A DNA stretch of 64,000 nt, taken from positions 124,001 to 188,000 of the forward strand of contig MPDE01000003.1 in NCBI GenBank assembly GCA_001874335.1, read 5' to 3'. Position 1 is the first letter of the stretch, and every line of letters starts with the position of its first letter. Source of the DNA: Bacteroidetes bacterium MedPE-SWsnd-G2. GTDB lineage: Bacteria; Bacteroidota; Bacteroidia; Flavobacteriales; Flavobacteriaceae. Shown here piece by piece: positions 47,500-56,025 of this stretch. The notes under the pieces were generated by a model. The model had not been told where the DNA came from. It ran no database searches and saw only the letters and a program-made list of their open reading frames with translations. The translations under genes were made by a program, and so were the position numbers.

Positions 47500-47871
47500 T
47501 TGAAAACACCAACAGACTACACTTTTATAAGCTTAACAGGTTTAAGAGAGGATACCTTTGGAGATGAAGAAATATTTATGGCAATTGTCCAACTGTTTCA
47601 GGAATCTATAGATGAGTTTTTGGAGATTTTAGAAAAGTGTTGGCCAGAGAAACAATGGGAAGAATTGTATCAAGCAACCCATAAAATCAAACCTAACATT
47701 ACGATGTTTGGAATTTCTAGCTTAGAGCAAGAGATTCTGAATTTAGAATCTTTGTTTTCAAGTCAAGGCAACCCAAAAGATATAAATGATCTTGTTGAGA
47801 AGTGTCAATCTATTTTAACTCAAGTAAAATTGGAATTAGAGGCAGAATTAAATAATAAGCCTCATGAGTAA
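47500..47871 (+). CDS. Hpt phosphotransfer protein
   Basis: A 123-residue stand-alone histidine phosphotransfer domain. The phosphate-accepting His61 lies in YQATHKIKPNITMFG, matching the HxxK pattern of Hpt helical bundles. It has no membrane segment. The start is a TTG at 47500. It overlaps the following CheY-like regulator by 8 bp and heads the envelope-polymer operon. It likely relays phosphate from a kinase encoded elsewhere to the downstream receiver or another regulator. Confidence 0.85.
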   Translation: MKTPTDYTFISLTGLREDTFGDEEIFMAIVQLFQESIDEFLEILEKCWPEKQWEELYQATHKIKPNITMFGISSLEQEILNLESLFSSQGNPKDINDLVEKCQSILTQVKLELEAELNNKPHE

Positions 47872-48229
47872 ACATAAAATTGTTTTGGCAGAAGACAACT
47901 CGACATTGTCTCTTTTGTTGAAATTTAGATTGGAGCGAGAAGGCTACCAATTATTTCTTGCCGAAGATGGTAATCAAGCTATCGATTTAATTCAAGATGA
48001 AAAACCAGATTTAGTCTTAACGGATGTAATGATGCCGTATAAGAGTGGCTTAGAAGTTATCAGTCATATTAGAAATAAATTGGAGAAAGAAACACCTGTA
48101 ATTGTGTTTTCTTCAGCTGGTCAGGAAGAAATGGTGCTAAAAGCATTTAGTTTAGGCGCAAATGATTTTATGGGAAAACCCTTTAGTCCAAATGAGTTGG
48201 TTATTCGAGTTAATAGGTTGTTAAACTAA
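47864..48229 (+). CDS. CheY-like single-domain response regulator
   Basis: A 121-residue receiver domain with no output domain. Acidic pair Glu10/Asp11, phosphoacceptor Asp54 (LVLTDVMMPYKSG), Ser (VFSSA) and Lys (GKPFSPNEL) are all in place. The preceding Hpt gene overlaps it by 8 bp, so the two probably form a phosphorelay that acts by protein contact rather than DNA binding, for example on the membrane HEAT protein or the glycosyltransferase of the same operon. Confidence 0.92.
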   Translation: MSKHKIVLAEDNSTLSLLLKFRLEREGYQLFLAEDGNQAIDLIQDEKPDLVLTDVMMPYKSGLEVISHIRNKLEKETPVIVFSSAGQEEMVLKAFSLGANDFMGKPFSPNELVIRVNRLLN

Positions 48230-48256
48230 TTGAATTTTGTTTTAAACCTATAGTTT

Positions 48257-49360
48257 ATGGTAGCCGTATTTAGCAGGTTTTATTCTCCAGAAGAATTTCC
48301 GTTTCTGATATACCTTACTTGGGTAACAAGTTTTGTATTATTCGTTTCGTTTGTTGTGCTGTCTACCTATTTAATCAAATTAAGAAAGGCTTTAAGGCGA
48401 AAAGAAAAGGAGCGCAAGGATTGTAAACTGTCTTATGAGCCATTCATTATTGAGTATTTGTACTCTAGTGAAGACCCAAAGGTTTTAACGGAGCGACAAC
48501 ACGAAATTATTGAAACTCTAAAACCTAAAATTCAATCGGCATCACAGCGTAAGGTGATTATTTCCATTTTGTATAATTTAATGAATGAGGTTTCTGGCGA
48601 GATGGCCGAATCTATAAAATTGTTCTACTATAAAACGGGATTAATAGAATATGGTGTTGCTAAGCTTCAGAATAAAAACTGGTATGTAATAGCAAAAGGA
48701 ATTGGAGAATTAACTAGGTTTAATATTAAGGAAGTGCATCAGCAAGTTGAGCCTTTTGTAAATCATGAGCGGAAAGAAGTGCGCAGTGAGGCACATATGT
48801 ATATGGTTAACTTGTTCCACTTTGAAGGTTTGACCTTTTTAGATAATTTGGATGTGCCATTATCAGAATGGAACCAAATTCAATTGTTAGAAGTTCTTCA
48901 GAAAATTGACAATCAAAGTATTTGTGATATAAAGCCATGGCTAAATTCAAAAAATGATACAGTAGTCATATTCGCCTTAAAATTGGCTGAGATTTATAAT
49001 CAATATGAGGTAAATACCACCTTGTTAGGGTTATTAAATCACCCCAATAAAAATATTAGGATAGCGGTTATTGATGCTTTAACCCATTTATACGGTATTG
49101 AAGCCGTAGAAAAACTGAAAGCTAATTTTAATAATCTAAGTGTAGAAGAGCAAATTAGTTTTTTCCAGATGTTAGAAAAATTGGTTATGCCAACAGACGA
49201 GCCTTTTGTTGAGGCTCATTTGTTTCATAAAAATTTTGACATTCAATTGTTGGCTTTAAAAATTCTGAAGTCCATTAACATCGATAAGTATTTTGAATTT
49301 TCGGGATTGCCTGCTCATAAAAAGAGTCAAGCCATGTTAAAATTAACACCAACTAATTGA
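48257..49360 (+). CDS. Membrane-anchored HEAT-repeat protein
   Basis: A 367-residue protein with one N-terminal transmembrane helix (about residues 16-39), a basic linker (LRKALRRKEKERKD) and a helical-repeat body (about 70-360). HEAT-like motifs include KNWYVIAKGIGELTRFN, NKNIRIAVIDALTHLYG and FDIQLLALKILKSI. It sits between the phosphorelay genes and the glycosyltransferase and may act as a scaffold or regulatory partner of the synthase. That role is inferred from gene order. Confidence 0.82.
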   Translation: MVAVFSRFYSPEEFPFLIYLTWVTSFVLFVSFVVLSTYLIKLRKALRRKEKERKDCKLSYEPFIIEYLYSSEDPKVLTERQHEIIETLKPKIQSASQRKVIISILYNLMNEVSGEMAESIKLFYYKTGLIEYGVAKLQNKNWYVIAKGIGELTRFNIKEVHQQVEPFVNHERKEVRSEAHMYMVNLFHFEGLTFLDNLDVPLSEWNQIQLLEVLQKIDNQSICDIKPWLNSKNDTVVIFALKLAEIYNQYEVNTTLLGLLNHPNKNIRIAVIDALTHLYGIEAVEKLKANFNNLSVEEQISFFQMLEKLVMPTDEPFVEAHLFHKNFDIQLLALKILKSINIDKYFEFSGLPAHKKSQAMLKLTPTN

Positions 49361-49367
49361 TGTTATT

Positions 49368-50801
49368 ATGGATTGGTTGACGACAATAATCAAAATATTT
49401 CACTGGCTGTTTTTTGCATATTCCTTTGCGGCTATCGCGTCATATATTGTATTGTCATTTATATCTGCTAAAGAAACCATAGAGTATTTGAAGCGTAATA
49501 GTTTTGTGCATTACAAAGATATTCTGTCTTCATCAATGTCTCCTTCAATTACCATAATTGCCCCTGCTTACAATGAGAGTTTAAATATTATTGAAAATGT
49601 AAGATCGCTATTATCTAATCATTATGTCAATTATAACGTAATAATTGTCAATGATGGTAGTAGTGATGATAGTTTAGAAAAACTGATTGAGGCTTATGAT
49701 TTGGTTTTGGATGAACATGTATACAATGAAAAAATAAAGACACAGTCATTAAGAGCGGGAATTTTTAAATCAAAAAATCCAGCTTTTGAAAAACTACTTG
49801 TTGTTGATAAGGAAAATGGAGGAAAGGCCGATGCTCTTAATATGGGGCTAAATATTAGCAATAGTAATTATGTGGCTTGCATTGATGTTGATTGTCTTTT
49901 ATTAGAGAACGCTCTTCAAAAGATGATTAAGCCGTTTTTAGAGGATACTGACGGAAAGGTGATTGCAGCGGGTGGTGTGATAAGAATTGCAAATGCATGT
50001 AAAATTAAACAAGGTAAATTGATAGATGTGAATTTGCCTAAAAACCTTCTGGTACAAGCTCAAATTTTGGAATATATTCGTGCTTTTTTATTAGGCCGGA
50101 TGGCATGGAGTCGCCTAAATGGTTTGCTTGTGATTTCTGGTGCCTTCGGGATTTTTGATAAAGAAACGGCAATTGCAGTGGGAGGTTATGATACCAATAC
50201 TGTAGGGGAGGATATGGAGATTATTGTGAGGATGAGACGATATATGGAAGAGCAAAACAAAAAGTATAAGGTGTCTTATATCCCTGATCCACTCTGTTGG
50301 ACTGAAGCTCCCGATAATTACAAAAGTTTTATTTCCCAAAGAAATAGATGGACTCGAGGAACCATAGAAACCTTAAAAAAGCATAGAAAAATAGGGTTTA
50401 ATCCTAATTATGGCTCCTTTGGAATGCTGAGTTACCCTTATTGGTTAGTGTTTGAAAGATTAGCACCAATTATTGAGGTAGTAGGTATAATTTACTTCGT
50501 GATATTAGTAATTCTTGAGGTTGTAATATGGAAATATGCTTTGGCCTTTTTGTTATTGGCATATTTGTTTTCTGTTGTGTTTTCTATAATTGCTATTTAT
50601 TCCGAAGAGCTTACTTATCACCAATATAAAAAGAAGGGCACTGGGTATAAACTGATTTTGTTAAGTATACTTGAGCCATTCATTTTACATCCCTTTGTGT
50701 TGTACGCAGCAATAAAGGGAAACTATGATTATTATTTTAATAAGACCCTTAAGTGGGGAAAGATAGAACGAAAAGGATTAGCAACTGATAATGAAGATTA
50801 A
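49368..50801 (+). CDS. Processive family 2 glycosyltransferase (PgaC/BcsA-like)
   Basis: A 477-residue membrane synthase. One N-terminal helix (about 8-30) is followed by the GT-A domain with SITIIAPAYNESLNI, NDGSSDDS, the DVDC metal site, GED and the QRNRWTRG (QxxRW) motif of processive beta-glycosyltransferases. Three C-terminal helices follow (about 360-455). This pattern matches poly-N-acetylglucosamine, hyaluronan or cellulose synthases. The polymer cannot be deduced. It lies 7 bp downstream of the HEAT protein gene and 2 bp before the sulfatase-fold gene. Confidence 0.92.
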   Translation: MDWLTTIIKIFHWLFFAYSFAAIASYIVLSFISAKETIEYLKRNSFVHYKDILSSSMSPSITIIAPAYNESLNIIENVRSLLSNHYVNYNVIIVNDGSSDDSLEKLIEAYDLVLDEHVYNEKIKTQSLRAGIFKSKNPAFEKLLVVDKENGGKADALNMGLNISNSNYVACIDVDCLLLENALQKMIKPFLEDTDGKVIAAGGVIRIANACKIKQGKLIDVNLPKNLLVQAQILEYIRAFLLGRMAWSRLNGLLVISGAFGIFDKETAIAVGGYDTNTVGEDMEIIVRMRRYMEEQNKKYKVSYIPDPLCWTEAPDNYKSFISQRNRWTRGTIETLKKHRKIGFNPNYGSFGMLSYPYWLVFERLAPIIEVVGIIYFVILVILEVVIWKYALAFLLLAYLFSVVFSIIAIYSEELTYHQYKKKGTGYKLILLSILEPFILHPFVLYAAIKGNYDYYFNKTLKWGKIERKGLATDNED

Positions 50802-50803
50802 AT

Positions 50804-53239
50804 ATGGATAAAATGAAGTTGATGTCTTGGATTAAAAAATCGGGAGATTACCTTAAAATGGTACTAGCTCTAATATTTACGTTTTGGTTATTAACCGCTT
50901 ATGAGTGCTATGCAGTAAACTGGGTTGATAATTCGTTTACACATTTAATATCTACTTTTATTACTAAGTGTATTAATGATTTTTGGGCTGCAATTGTCAT
51001 TGGAATCTTGGTGTTTCCGTTTTATCGTGGCTTAGAATTAATATCTCAAAAAGCCGCTGCTTGGGTGGTTCATATTTTGTTCACGTTGATAGTTTTAGGG
51101 GAATATGCATTGGTAAAATATAGTTTAACAACCCTGGTAAATCTTGGGGCTGATATTCTAGGTTACTCATTTAACGATATGTTTAGCACTGTAGCAGTTT
51201 CAGAGTCTATTTCAATATTGTATTTCTTGCCATTTGTAATTTGTCCTTTGGTTTATTTTTCTCTGTTTTTGCTTTTAAAACATAAGCTTAAAAGTTGGCC
51301 CAACCCATCAATTCTTATAATTGTATTTTGTTGTTTGTTAGTTGGAAAATTAGTGATTGAAAATGTTGCTGATAGTGCGTCTGAAAACAAATTAGTGTAT
51401 TTTTTTAGTGATATAGTCAAGTACAAGTTAGATAGCCAATCTATTTCAGATTCTCAAAATTTAAATCGATTAGATTATCCGCTGCTCCGAGATTCAAAAT
51501 CCATTACAGATGTATTAACGCCGTATTTAAAACCCGGTGAGAAAAAGCCCAATATTGTAGTTATTGTTGTTGAAGGCTTGGGTAGTGAATATGTTGCTGG
51601 AAATAATTACTCCGGTTTCATGCCGTATTTAGATTCACTAATAGATAAATCATTGTATTGGGAGAATTTTGTTAGCACTACGGGGCGTTCGTTTGGAATT
51701 CTTCCATCGTTGTTTGGGTCGCTGCCATATGGAGAAAAGGGATTCTTAGAGTTGGTAGATGTGCCTTCGCATTTAACTTTAATGAGTGTATTAAAGTTAA
51801 ACAATTATAAAACCAATTATATCTCGGGAGGACCATCTCAATTTGATAGAAAAGTGAATTTCTTAGAATTTAATCAGGTTGATAATATTATCGATGAGAA
51901 CTTGTATGATGATTCTTTTACTAAAACAGAAAGTAATGATGGGGGCTTCACTTGGGGGTATCCTGACAGTGAAATATTTAGAATGGCACTGTCTCAAATG
52001 GATGATTATAGTAAGCCTAGGCTTGACGTTATTATGACTCTTTCAAACCATGAGCCTTTCCAATATCCAGATAAAGATAATTATATAAAAGAGGTTGAGA
52101 AAAGCATTGAGAATTCTCAAAAACCTGAAAATGTAAGGGCGCAATTAAGGCATCATACAGATATATTGGGTTGTCTAAAATTCACAGACAACTCCCTTAG
52201 GGTATTTATGAATACATACCAGGCGACTAAAGATTTTGATAATACCATTTTTGTAATAACAGGAGACCACAGATTGATTCCAATGGCACAAAAGGATAAG
52301 TTGTGTCGTTTTCATGTGCCATTTTTAATTTATAGTCCAAATTTGAATTCCGCTCAAAAGTTCAAAGGCTTGGCTTCACATTGGGATGTAACGCCAAGTT
52401 TATTAAAGTATTTAAGCGTTAACTACTCGTTTAATCCAATTGATAAAGTGGCTTGGATGGGTGCAGGTTTAGATGTGTCTAAAACATTTAGAAATAGAAA
52501 TGCGATCCCATTAATGCGCTATAAGGGGAGTTTGAACGATATGATCTATAAAGATTATTTCTATTCTGATGGCGATTTATTTCAGATTAAAGACAATTTT
52601 GAAACGTATAAAGTGTCTAATTCTGAAGTGAAAAAACAAATTGAAGATACACTCTTTGCATTTAAATCGATGAATGCTTATGTCACACAAAACAAAAAAA
52701 TATTTCCAGATTCATTAAATATCTACATAACCCCAAAAAAGAAATTCACCGAGCAACAGTTAAATCAAATAGCTGTTTATTCTGAAGGAAAAACGTATGA
52801 TGATTTACTTTTAGTGGCGCGCGATTTATCTCATAATAAAGAATTTGACAAAGCAATTTTGTTATGTGATTATATTTTAAATGAATATCCAAATTATACT
52901 GATGCAATAGTGCTTAAAGGGCGCAGCTATGCTTGGCAAGGAGAGTATGCCCTTGCAGAACCTTGTTTTAATGAGGCGCAGAAAAGGTCACCGTTTTATG
53001 ATGACTCTTACATGGCGATTTTAGATATGTATTGGTGGTCAGGGCAGGAAAATAAAAGTGAATCTATTTATAAAAAAGCAGTGATGAATAAAGTAGGGAA
53101 TCCAGACGTGGCTTTTAAAATGGCAAAAGCTTATGGAAGGATAAATAGGCCTGAGGATGCCGTAAAAGTTATAGATAGTCTACTGTATTTATACCCGAAT
53201 AACTCAGAGTATAAAACCCTTAAAAAATCAATAAAGTAA
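50804..53239 (+). CDS. LtaS-like sulfatase-fold transferase with C-terminal TPRs
   Basis: An 811-residue protein. Five N-terminal membrane helices (about 18-200) are followed by an extracytoplasmic alkaline-phosphatase/sulfatase domain (about 245-600). It shows NIVVIVVEGLGSEY, a probable Thr nucleophile in STTGRSFGILPSL (Thr292/293), LSNHEPF and the metal site TGDHRLIP. C-terminal TPRs follow (about 660-805). The catalytic part resembles lipoteichoic-acid synthase and phosphoethanolamine or phosphoglycerol transferases. The TPR tail is unusual for LtaS. In this operon it could decorate the glycosyltransferase product. Confidence 0.85.
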   Translation: MDKMKLMSWIKKSGDYLKMVLALIFTFWLLTAYECYAVNWVDNSFTHLISTFITKCINDFWAAIVIGILVFPFYRGLELISQKAAAWVVHILFTLIVLGEYALVKYSLTTLVNLGADILGYSFNDMFSTVAVSESISILYFLPFVICPLVYFSLFLLLKHKLKSWPNPSILIIVFCCLLVGKLVIENVADSASENKLVYFFSDIVKYKLDSQSISDSQNLNRLDYPLLRDSKSITDVLTPYLKPGEKKPNIVVIVVEGLGSEYVAGNNYSGFMPYLDSLIDKSLYWENFVSTTGRSFGILPSLFGSLPYGEKGFLELVDVPSHLTLMSVLKLNNYKTNYISGGPSQFDRKVNFLEFNQVDNIIDENLYDDSFTKTESNDGGFTWGYPDSEIFRMALSQMDDYSKPRLDVIMTLSNHEPFQYPDKDNYIKEVEKSIENSQKPENVRAQLRHHTDILGCLKFTDNSLRVFMNTYQATKDFDNTIFVITGDHRLIPMAQKDKLCRFHVPFLIYSPNLNSAQKFKGLASHWDVTPSLLKYLSVNYSFNPIDKVAWMGAGLDVSKTFRNRNAIPLMRYKGSLNDMIYKDYFYSDGDLFQIKDNFETYKVSNSEVKKQIEDTLFAFKSMNAYVTQNKKIFPDSLNIYITPKKKFTEQQLNQIAVYSEGKTYDDLLLVARDLSHNKEFDKAILLCDYILNEYPNYTDAIVLKGRSYAWQGEYALAEPCFNEAQKRSPFYDDSYMAILDMYWWSGQENKSESIYKKAVMNKVGNPDVAFKMAKAYGRINRPEDAVKVIDSLLYLYPNNSEYKTLKKSIK

Positions 53240-54504
53240 TGGAGGGATTTTTGAAATTAACATTATTTGGTTTTCTAATGGTGGGTATAGCATTTTCAAC
53301 AAATGCACAAGACTCTGCTTACAATGGTAATCCTGACACTTCATTTGAAGTAGCGAGGCAATTAGCATTTAATTCCGAGAGGGAGAAAGCTCAAGACACC
53401 TTGCTTAATATTTTGACTAAATATCCCGATTATCATGATATAAGGTCTTTTTTAGCTTCTACTTATTCTTGGGATGGAGCCTATGACAAAGCAAAAAAAG
53501 AATTCAATTATATTCTAAAAAAGCAACCAAAAAGGCATGATGCTTGGGTTGGGATTATAAAAAACGAGCTATGGAGTGATTCGCCTTATTCTGCTTTAGA
53601 ACTCGCAAAAAAGGCATTGGAGATTTATCCAGAAAATCATGAATTGATATATTTAAAGGCGTCTGCTCAGGATAAAATGGGGAGAAAGGAAGAGGCTTTG
53701 TATACTTTGAAAGCAGTAATAGACAAGGGTAAAGCAGATGAAAAGTTTGCCAAATACTATTCCAGTTTGTCAGTTGAAATGAGCAAAAATAAAGTAGGGC
53801 TAAAAGCAGCTGTAGATGTTTATAGTGATTTGTATGACCCTATGCAATATTACCAATTAAAGTATGTAAGATTGACCAAATTTGGTGGTATTCATGCTAA
53901 ATTGAATGTGAGCCATCGGTTTAGTGAAACGGGAGCTCAATTTGAAGTAGATATTTATCCCAGAATTGCCAAAGGATTATATGCCTACGGAAATTTTGGG
54001 TGGTCAAATTCATTCTTATATCCTAAGCTAAGGTATGGGGTGGAGTTGTATAAATCACTGCCGTGGTCTTTAGAAGCTTCTTTAGGTATGAGAGGGTTAA
54101 AATTTAGTTCTACTACCAATATTTATACTGGAGCAATAGGATGGTATTTTGGGAATAATTATCTTGTATTTAGAACATACGTGACACCAGGTGATCCAGG
54201 TGCGAGTAAGTCGGGAGCCCTAAGTTTTAGGAAGTATAGAGCCGATGCTGATAATTATTTTTCAGTACAGGCAGGAATGGGTTTTTCACCAGATAATTAT
54301 ACCTACGATTTTGATGGAGTCCAAAACGAAATTGTCGAACTAAAATCTCAAAAAGTTAATTTTGGCTATTACTTTTCATCAAAAAATAATAAAAACGCGT
54401 GGGGAATAAACGGTGGTGTTATGCATCAAGAAAGCAGTTTTGAGCCAGGGGAGTATTTCTGGATTTACTCAATGACCCTTTCGTGGCAATTATTATTTAA
54501 ATAA
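53239..54504 (+). CDS. TPR-YaiO outer-membrane beta-barrel protein
   Basis: A 421-residue exported protein. After a signal peptide (about 1-23, ending STNAQ) comes a TPR region (about 30-180) and a YaiO-type outer-membrane beta-barrel (about 190-421), with alternating aromatic strands and a C-terminal SMTLSWQLLFK. TPR plus barrel recalls the outer-membrane part of synthase-dependent polysaccharide exporters. Its start overlaps the previous stop by one base (TAATG). It is the best candidate for the export pore or a pore-associated protein of the operon. Confidence 0.87.
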   Translation: MEGFLKLTLFGFLMVGIAFSTNAQDSAYNGNPDTSFEVARQLAFNSEREKAQDTLLNILTKYPDYHDIRSFLASTYSWDGAYDKAKKEFNYILKKQPKRHDAWVGIIKNELWSDSPYSALELAKKALEIYPENHELIYLKASAQDKMGRKEEALYTLKAVIDKGKADEKFAKYYSSLSVEMSKNKVGLKAAVDVYSDLYDPMQYYQLKYVRLTKFGGIHAKLNVSHRFSETGAQFEVDIYPRIAKGLYAYGNFGWSNSFLYPKLRYGVELYKSLPWSLEASLGMRGLKFSSTTNIYTGAIGWYFGNNYLVFRTYVTPGDPGASKSGALSFRKYRADADNYFSVQAGMGFSPDNYTYDFDGVQNEIVELKSQKVNFGYYFSSKNNKNAWGINGGVMHQESSFEPGEYFWIYSMTLSWQLLFK

Positions 54505-54535
54505 AATAACTTACAGGACATATATTTATATTACA

Positions 54536-55108
54536 ATGAATCAAAAATTAAAAACATCAATAGCTTTTGCTCGAAATCTCTTTGTTACCGGTGCAATTTC
54601 TGAAACCAGTAGAGCAGTAGAAGTAGATATTTGCAAAAACATCCCCAAAGAAGGGAGTCCGGTAATTGTTGAATTTGGTATGGGGCATGGTAATATTACC
54701 AGGCAGATATTAGAAAGCTTACCTCCCAAAGGTAAAATTTATGCTTTTGAAGTAAAATCAAGCTTTTGTGAGGTTGTAAGAGAGGCTATAAAGGATGAAA
54801 GACTAATTATAGTTAATGATGGGGCGGAAACTATCAGTCAACATGTTGAAGGACCAATTCATGCCGTGATTTCCTCAATACCGTTTTCTTTTTTTGGCAA
54901 AGAGAAGGGGGAGAAAATAATTCAAGATTCTTATGATTTGCTGGAGAAGGATCATTTCTTTAGTCAAGTGCTTTATACTAAGCATAATTTTAAAAAGTTT
55001 CAACGTGTTTTCGAAGATTGTAAAATGACTTCTAATAAGAATATGTTTACCGAATATATATACCATTGCAAGAAATTAAAATCCACCCACATGGTGAACT
55101 GTGAATAA
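54536..55108 (+). CDS. Class I methyltransferase, phospholipid N-methyltransferase-like
   Basis: A 190-residue SAM-dependent methyltransferase. The SAM loop VIVEFGMGHGNITRQIL lies at about 42-58, and AISSIPFSFF takes the place of the NPPY-like segment. The overall pattern resembles the PmtA/rRNA dimethyladenosine-like group often annotated as phospholipid N-methyltransferase. It ends the envelope operon, 31 bp after the YaiO-like gene, and is followed by a terminator. A lipid or polymer substrate is plausible, but neither is shown. Confidence 0.72.
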   Translation: MNQKLKTSIAFARNLFVTGAISETSRAVEVDICKNIPKEGSPVIVEFGMGHGNITRQILESLPPKGKIYAFEVKSSFCEVVREAIKDERLIIVNDGAETISQHVEGPIHAVISSIPFSFFGKEKGEKIIQDSYDLLEKDHFFSQVLYTKHNFKKFQRVFEDCKMTSNKNMFTEYIYHCKKLKSTHMVNCE

Positions 55109-55138
55109 ATTAGACTAAGCGTAGTTTTTTGATATTTT

Positions 55139-55174
55139 AAAAAGCTCTCACCATTAAAATGGCGAGAGCTTTTT
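55139..55174 (+). terminator. Terminator of the EPS-like operon
   Basis: AAAAAGCTCTCACCAT (from 55139) pairs with ATGGCGAGAGCTTTTT, with one A-C mismatch, and leads into a T-run. It ends the seven-gene transcript. Confidence 0.9.
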
Positions 55175-55176
55175 TG

Positions 55177-55754
55177 TTTTTATGAATTTAAGTCAAAATG
55201 TTTTGCGTAAAAGGAGTCAAGTGTTTGGTTATTAAAGCTATATGTATACAGGTGATTTAATGATTAGAATAGGTGTCTTATTAGATTAATAATCAATTTG
55301 TTAAGTGATTTTTTTGGCGATTTTTCTTTTTAAAAAATTATAAATTCAGACCAAATCGTGTAGTTTGTCGATAAAATAGTGCGTTTTGACGTTTTTTTTG
55401 TATCTATTCGCTGTTTTAACATATTTTAGCAGTGTTAATAAGCCCTAAATTTTTCTTGTTAACAACATTAATTATCCATTTTACTATTTAGGAGTCATTT
55501 CGACTTCAAAACTATTCTCTCAAAGTTTCGTACGCTATTGGGTTTTTTTATGCTCAATATTTTTAATCCATTTTACTAAATAGACATTTATCCGGTGTCA
55601 GCTACTCCTCAAAATTAAAGTGCATATAGCATTTAGGTGCTTTATATTAATAATCCATTCCTCCCTCCTCAATCATTGGTTTGATTGTGACAACACGTTA
55701 TTATAGACCAATTATAAACGATTATTAAAATAGTATAACCCTAAATTTAACATA
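55177..55754 (+). other. Long non-coding region before the small lipoprotein gene
   Basis: About 580 bases without a coding frame. It contains the block TGTTTTAAC (55412-55420), AGCAGT (55428-55433) and AAGCCCTAA (55440-55448), shared with the region upstream of the EPS-like operon. It also has a 13-bp direct repeat ATCCATTTTACTA (55474-55486 and 55566-55578) and a CTCCCTCCTC stretch (about 55661-55670). It may hold the promoter and long leader of the small lipoprotein gene, or an RNA. Confidence 0.5.
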
Positions 55755-55913
55755 ATGAAAACTTTAAAACTTACTTTATCTGCAATCTTATTATTAACTA
55801 TGTTCACTGCTTGTACTCAACAAGATTTAGATGAAGATACGAACACCCTGCAAACTGAATTTAATCAGCCAACTGATAGCTTTACAGGTGGAGGAGTTGA
55901 TGAGACAGAATAA
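55755..55913 (+). CDS. Small lipoprotein (52 aa) preceding a TPR histidine kinase
   Basis: A short gene encoding 52 residues. An N-terminal signal peptide (MKTLKLTLSAILLLTMFTAC) ends in a lipobox-like FTAC with Cys20. The mature part of 33 residues is acidic and polar (TQQDLDEDTNTLQTEF... TGGGVDETE). It is preceded by ACCCTAAATTTAACATA and followed by its own terminator, so it is a separate transcript. No similar family is recognised. It lies just upstream of the TPR sensor kinase, so it may be sensed by it; that is inference. Confidence 0.7.
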   Translation: MKTLKLTLSAILLLTMFTACTQQDLDEDTNTLQTEFNQPTDSFTGGGVDETE

Positions 55914-55941
55914 TCAAAATTAATATTTTTACATATATGAA

Positions 55942-55970
55942 AGCTTCTTAAATATTAAGGAGCTTTTTTT
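55942..55970 (+). terminator. Terminator of the small lipoprotein gene
   Basis: AGCTTCTTAA (55942-55951) pairs with TTAAGGAGCT (55955-55964) with one G-U pair over a 3-base loop, followed by a T-run. Confidence 0.85.
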
Positions 55971-55997
55971 GTATTAAAAATTGTCAAAAATTATGGA

Positions 55998-56005
55998 TAC
56001 ATTTG
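55998..56005 (+). promoter_or_regulatory. -7 element TACATTTG before the TPR kinase
   Basis: TACATTTG matches TAnnTTTG and lies 20 bp before the TTG start at 56026. Upstream TTTG elements are not at the ideal spacing. Confidence 0.4.
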
Positions 56006-56025
56006 AGTATAAATATTTTTGAGCA

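Noticed and set aside
55177-55754. Degraded gene before the small lipoprotein
   Set aside because: No frame gives a recognisable protein fragment on either strand, and the region instead contains short repeats and a shared upstream block.
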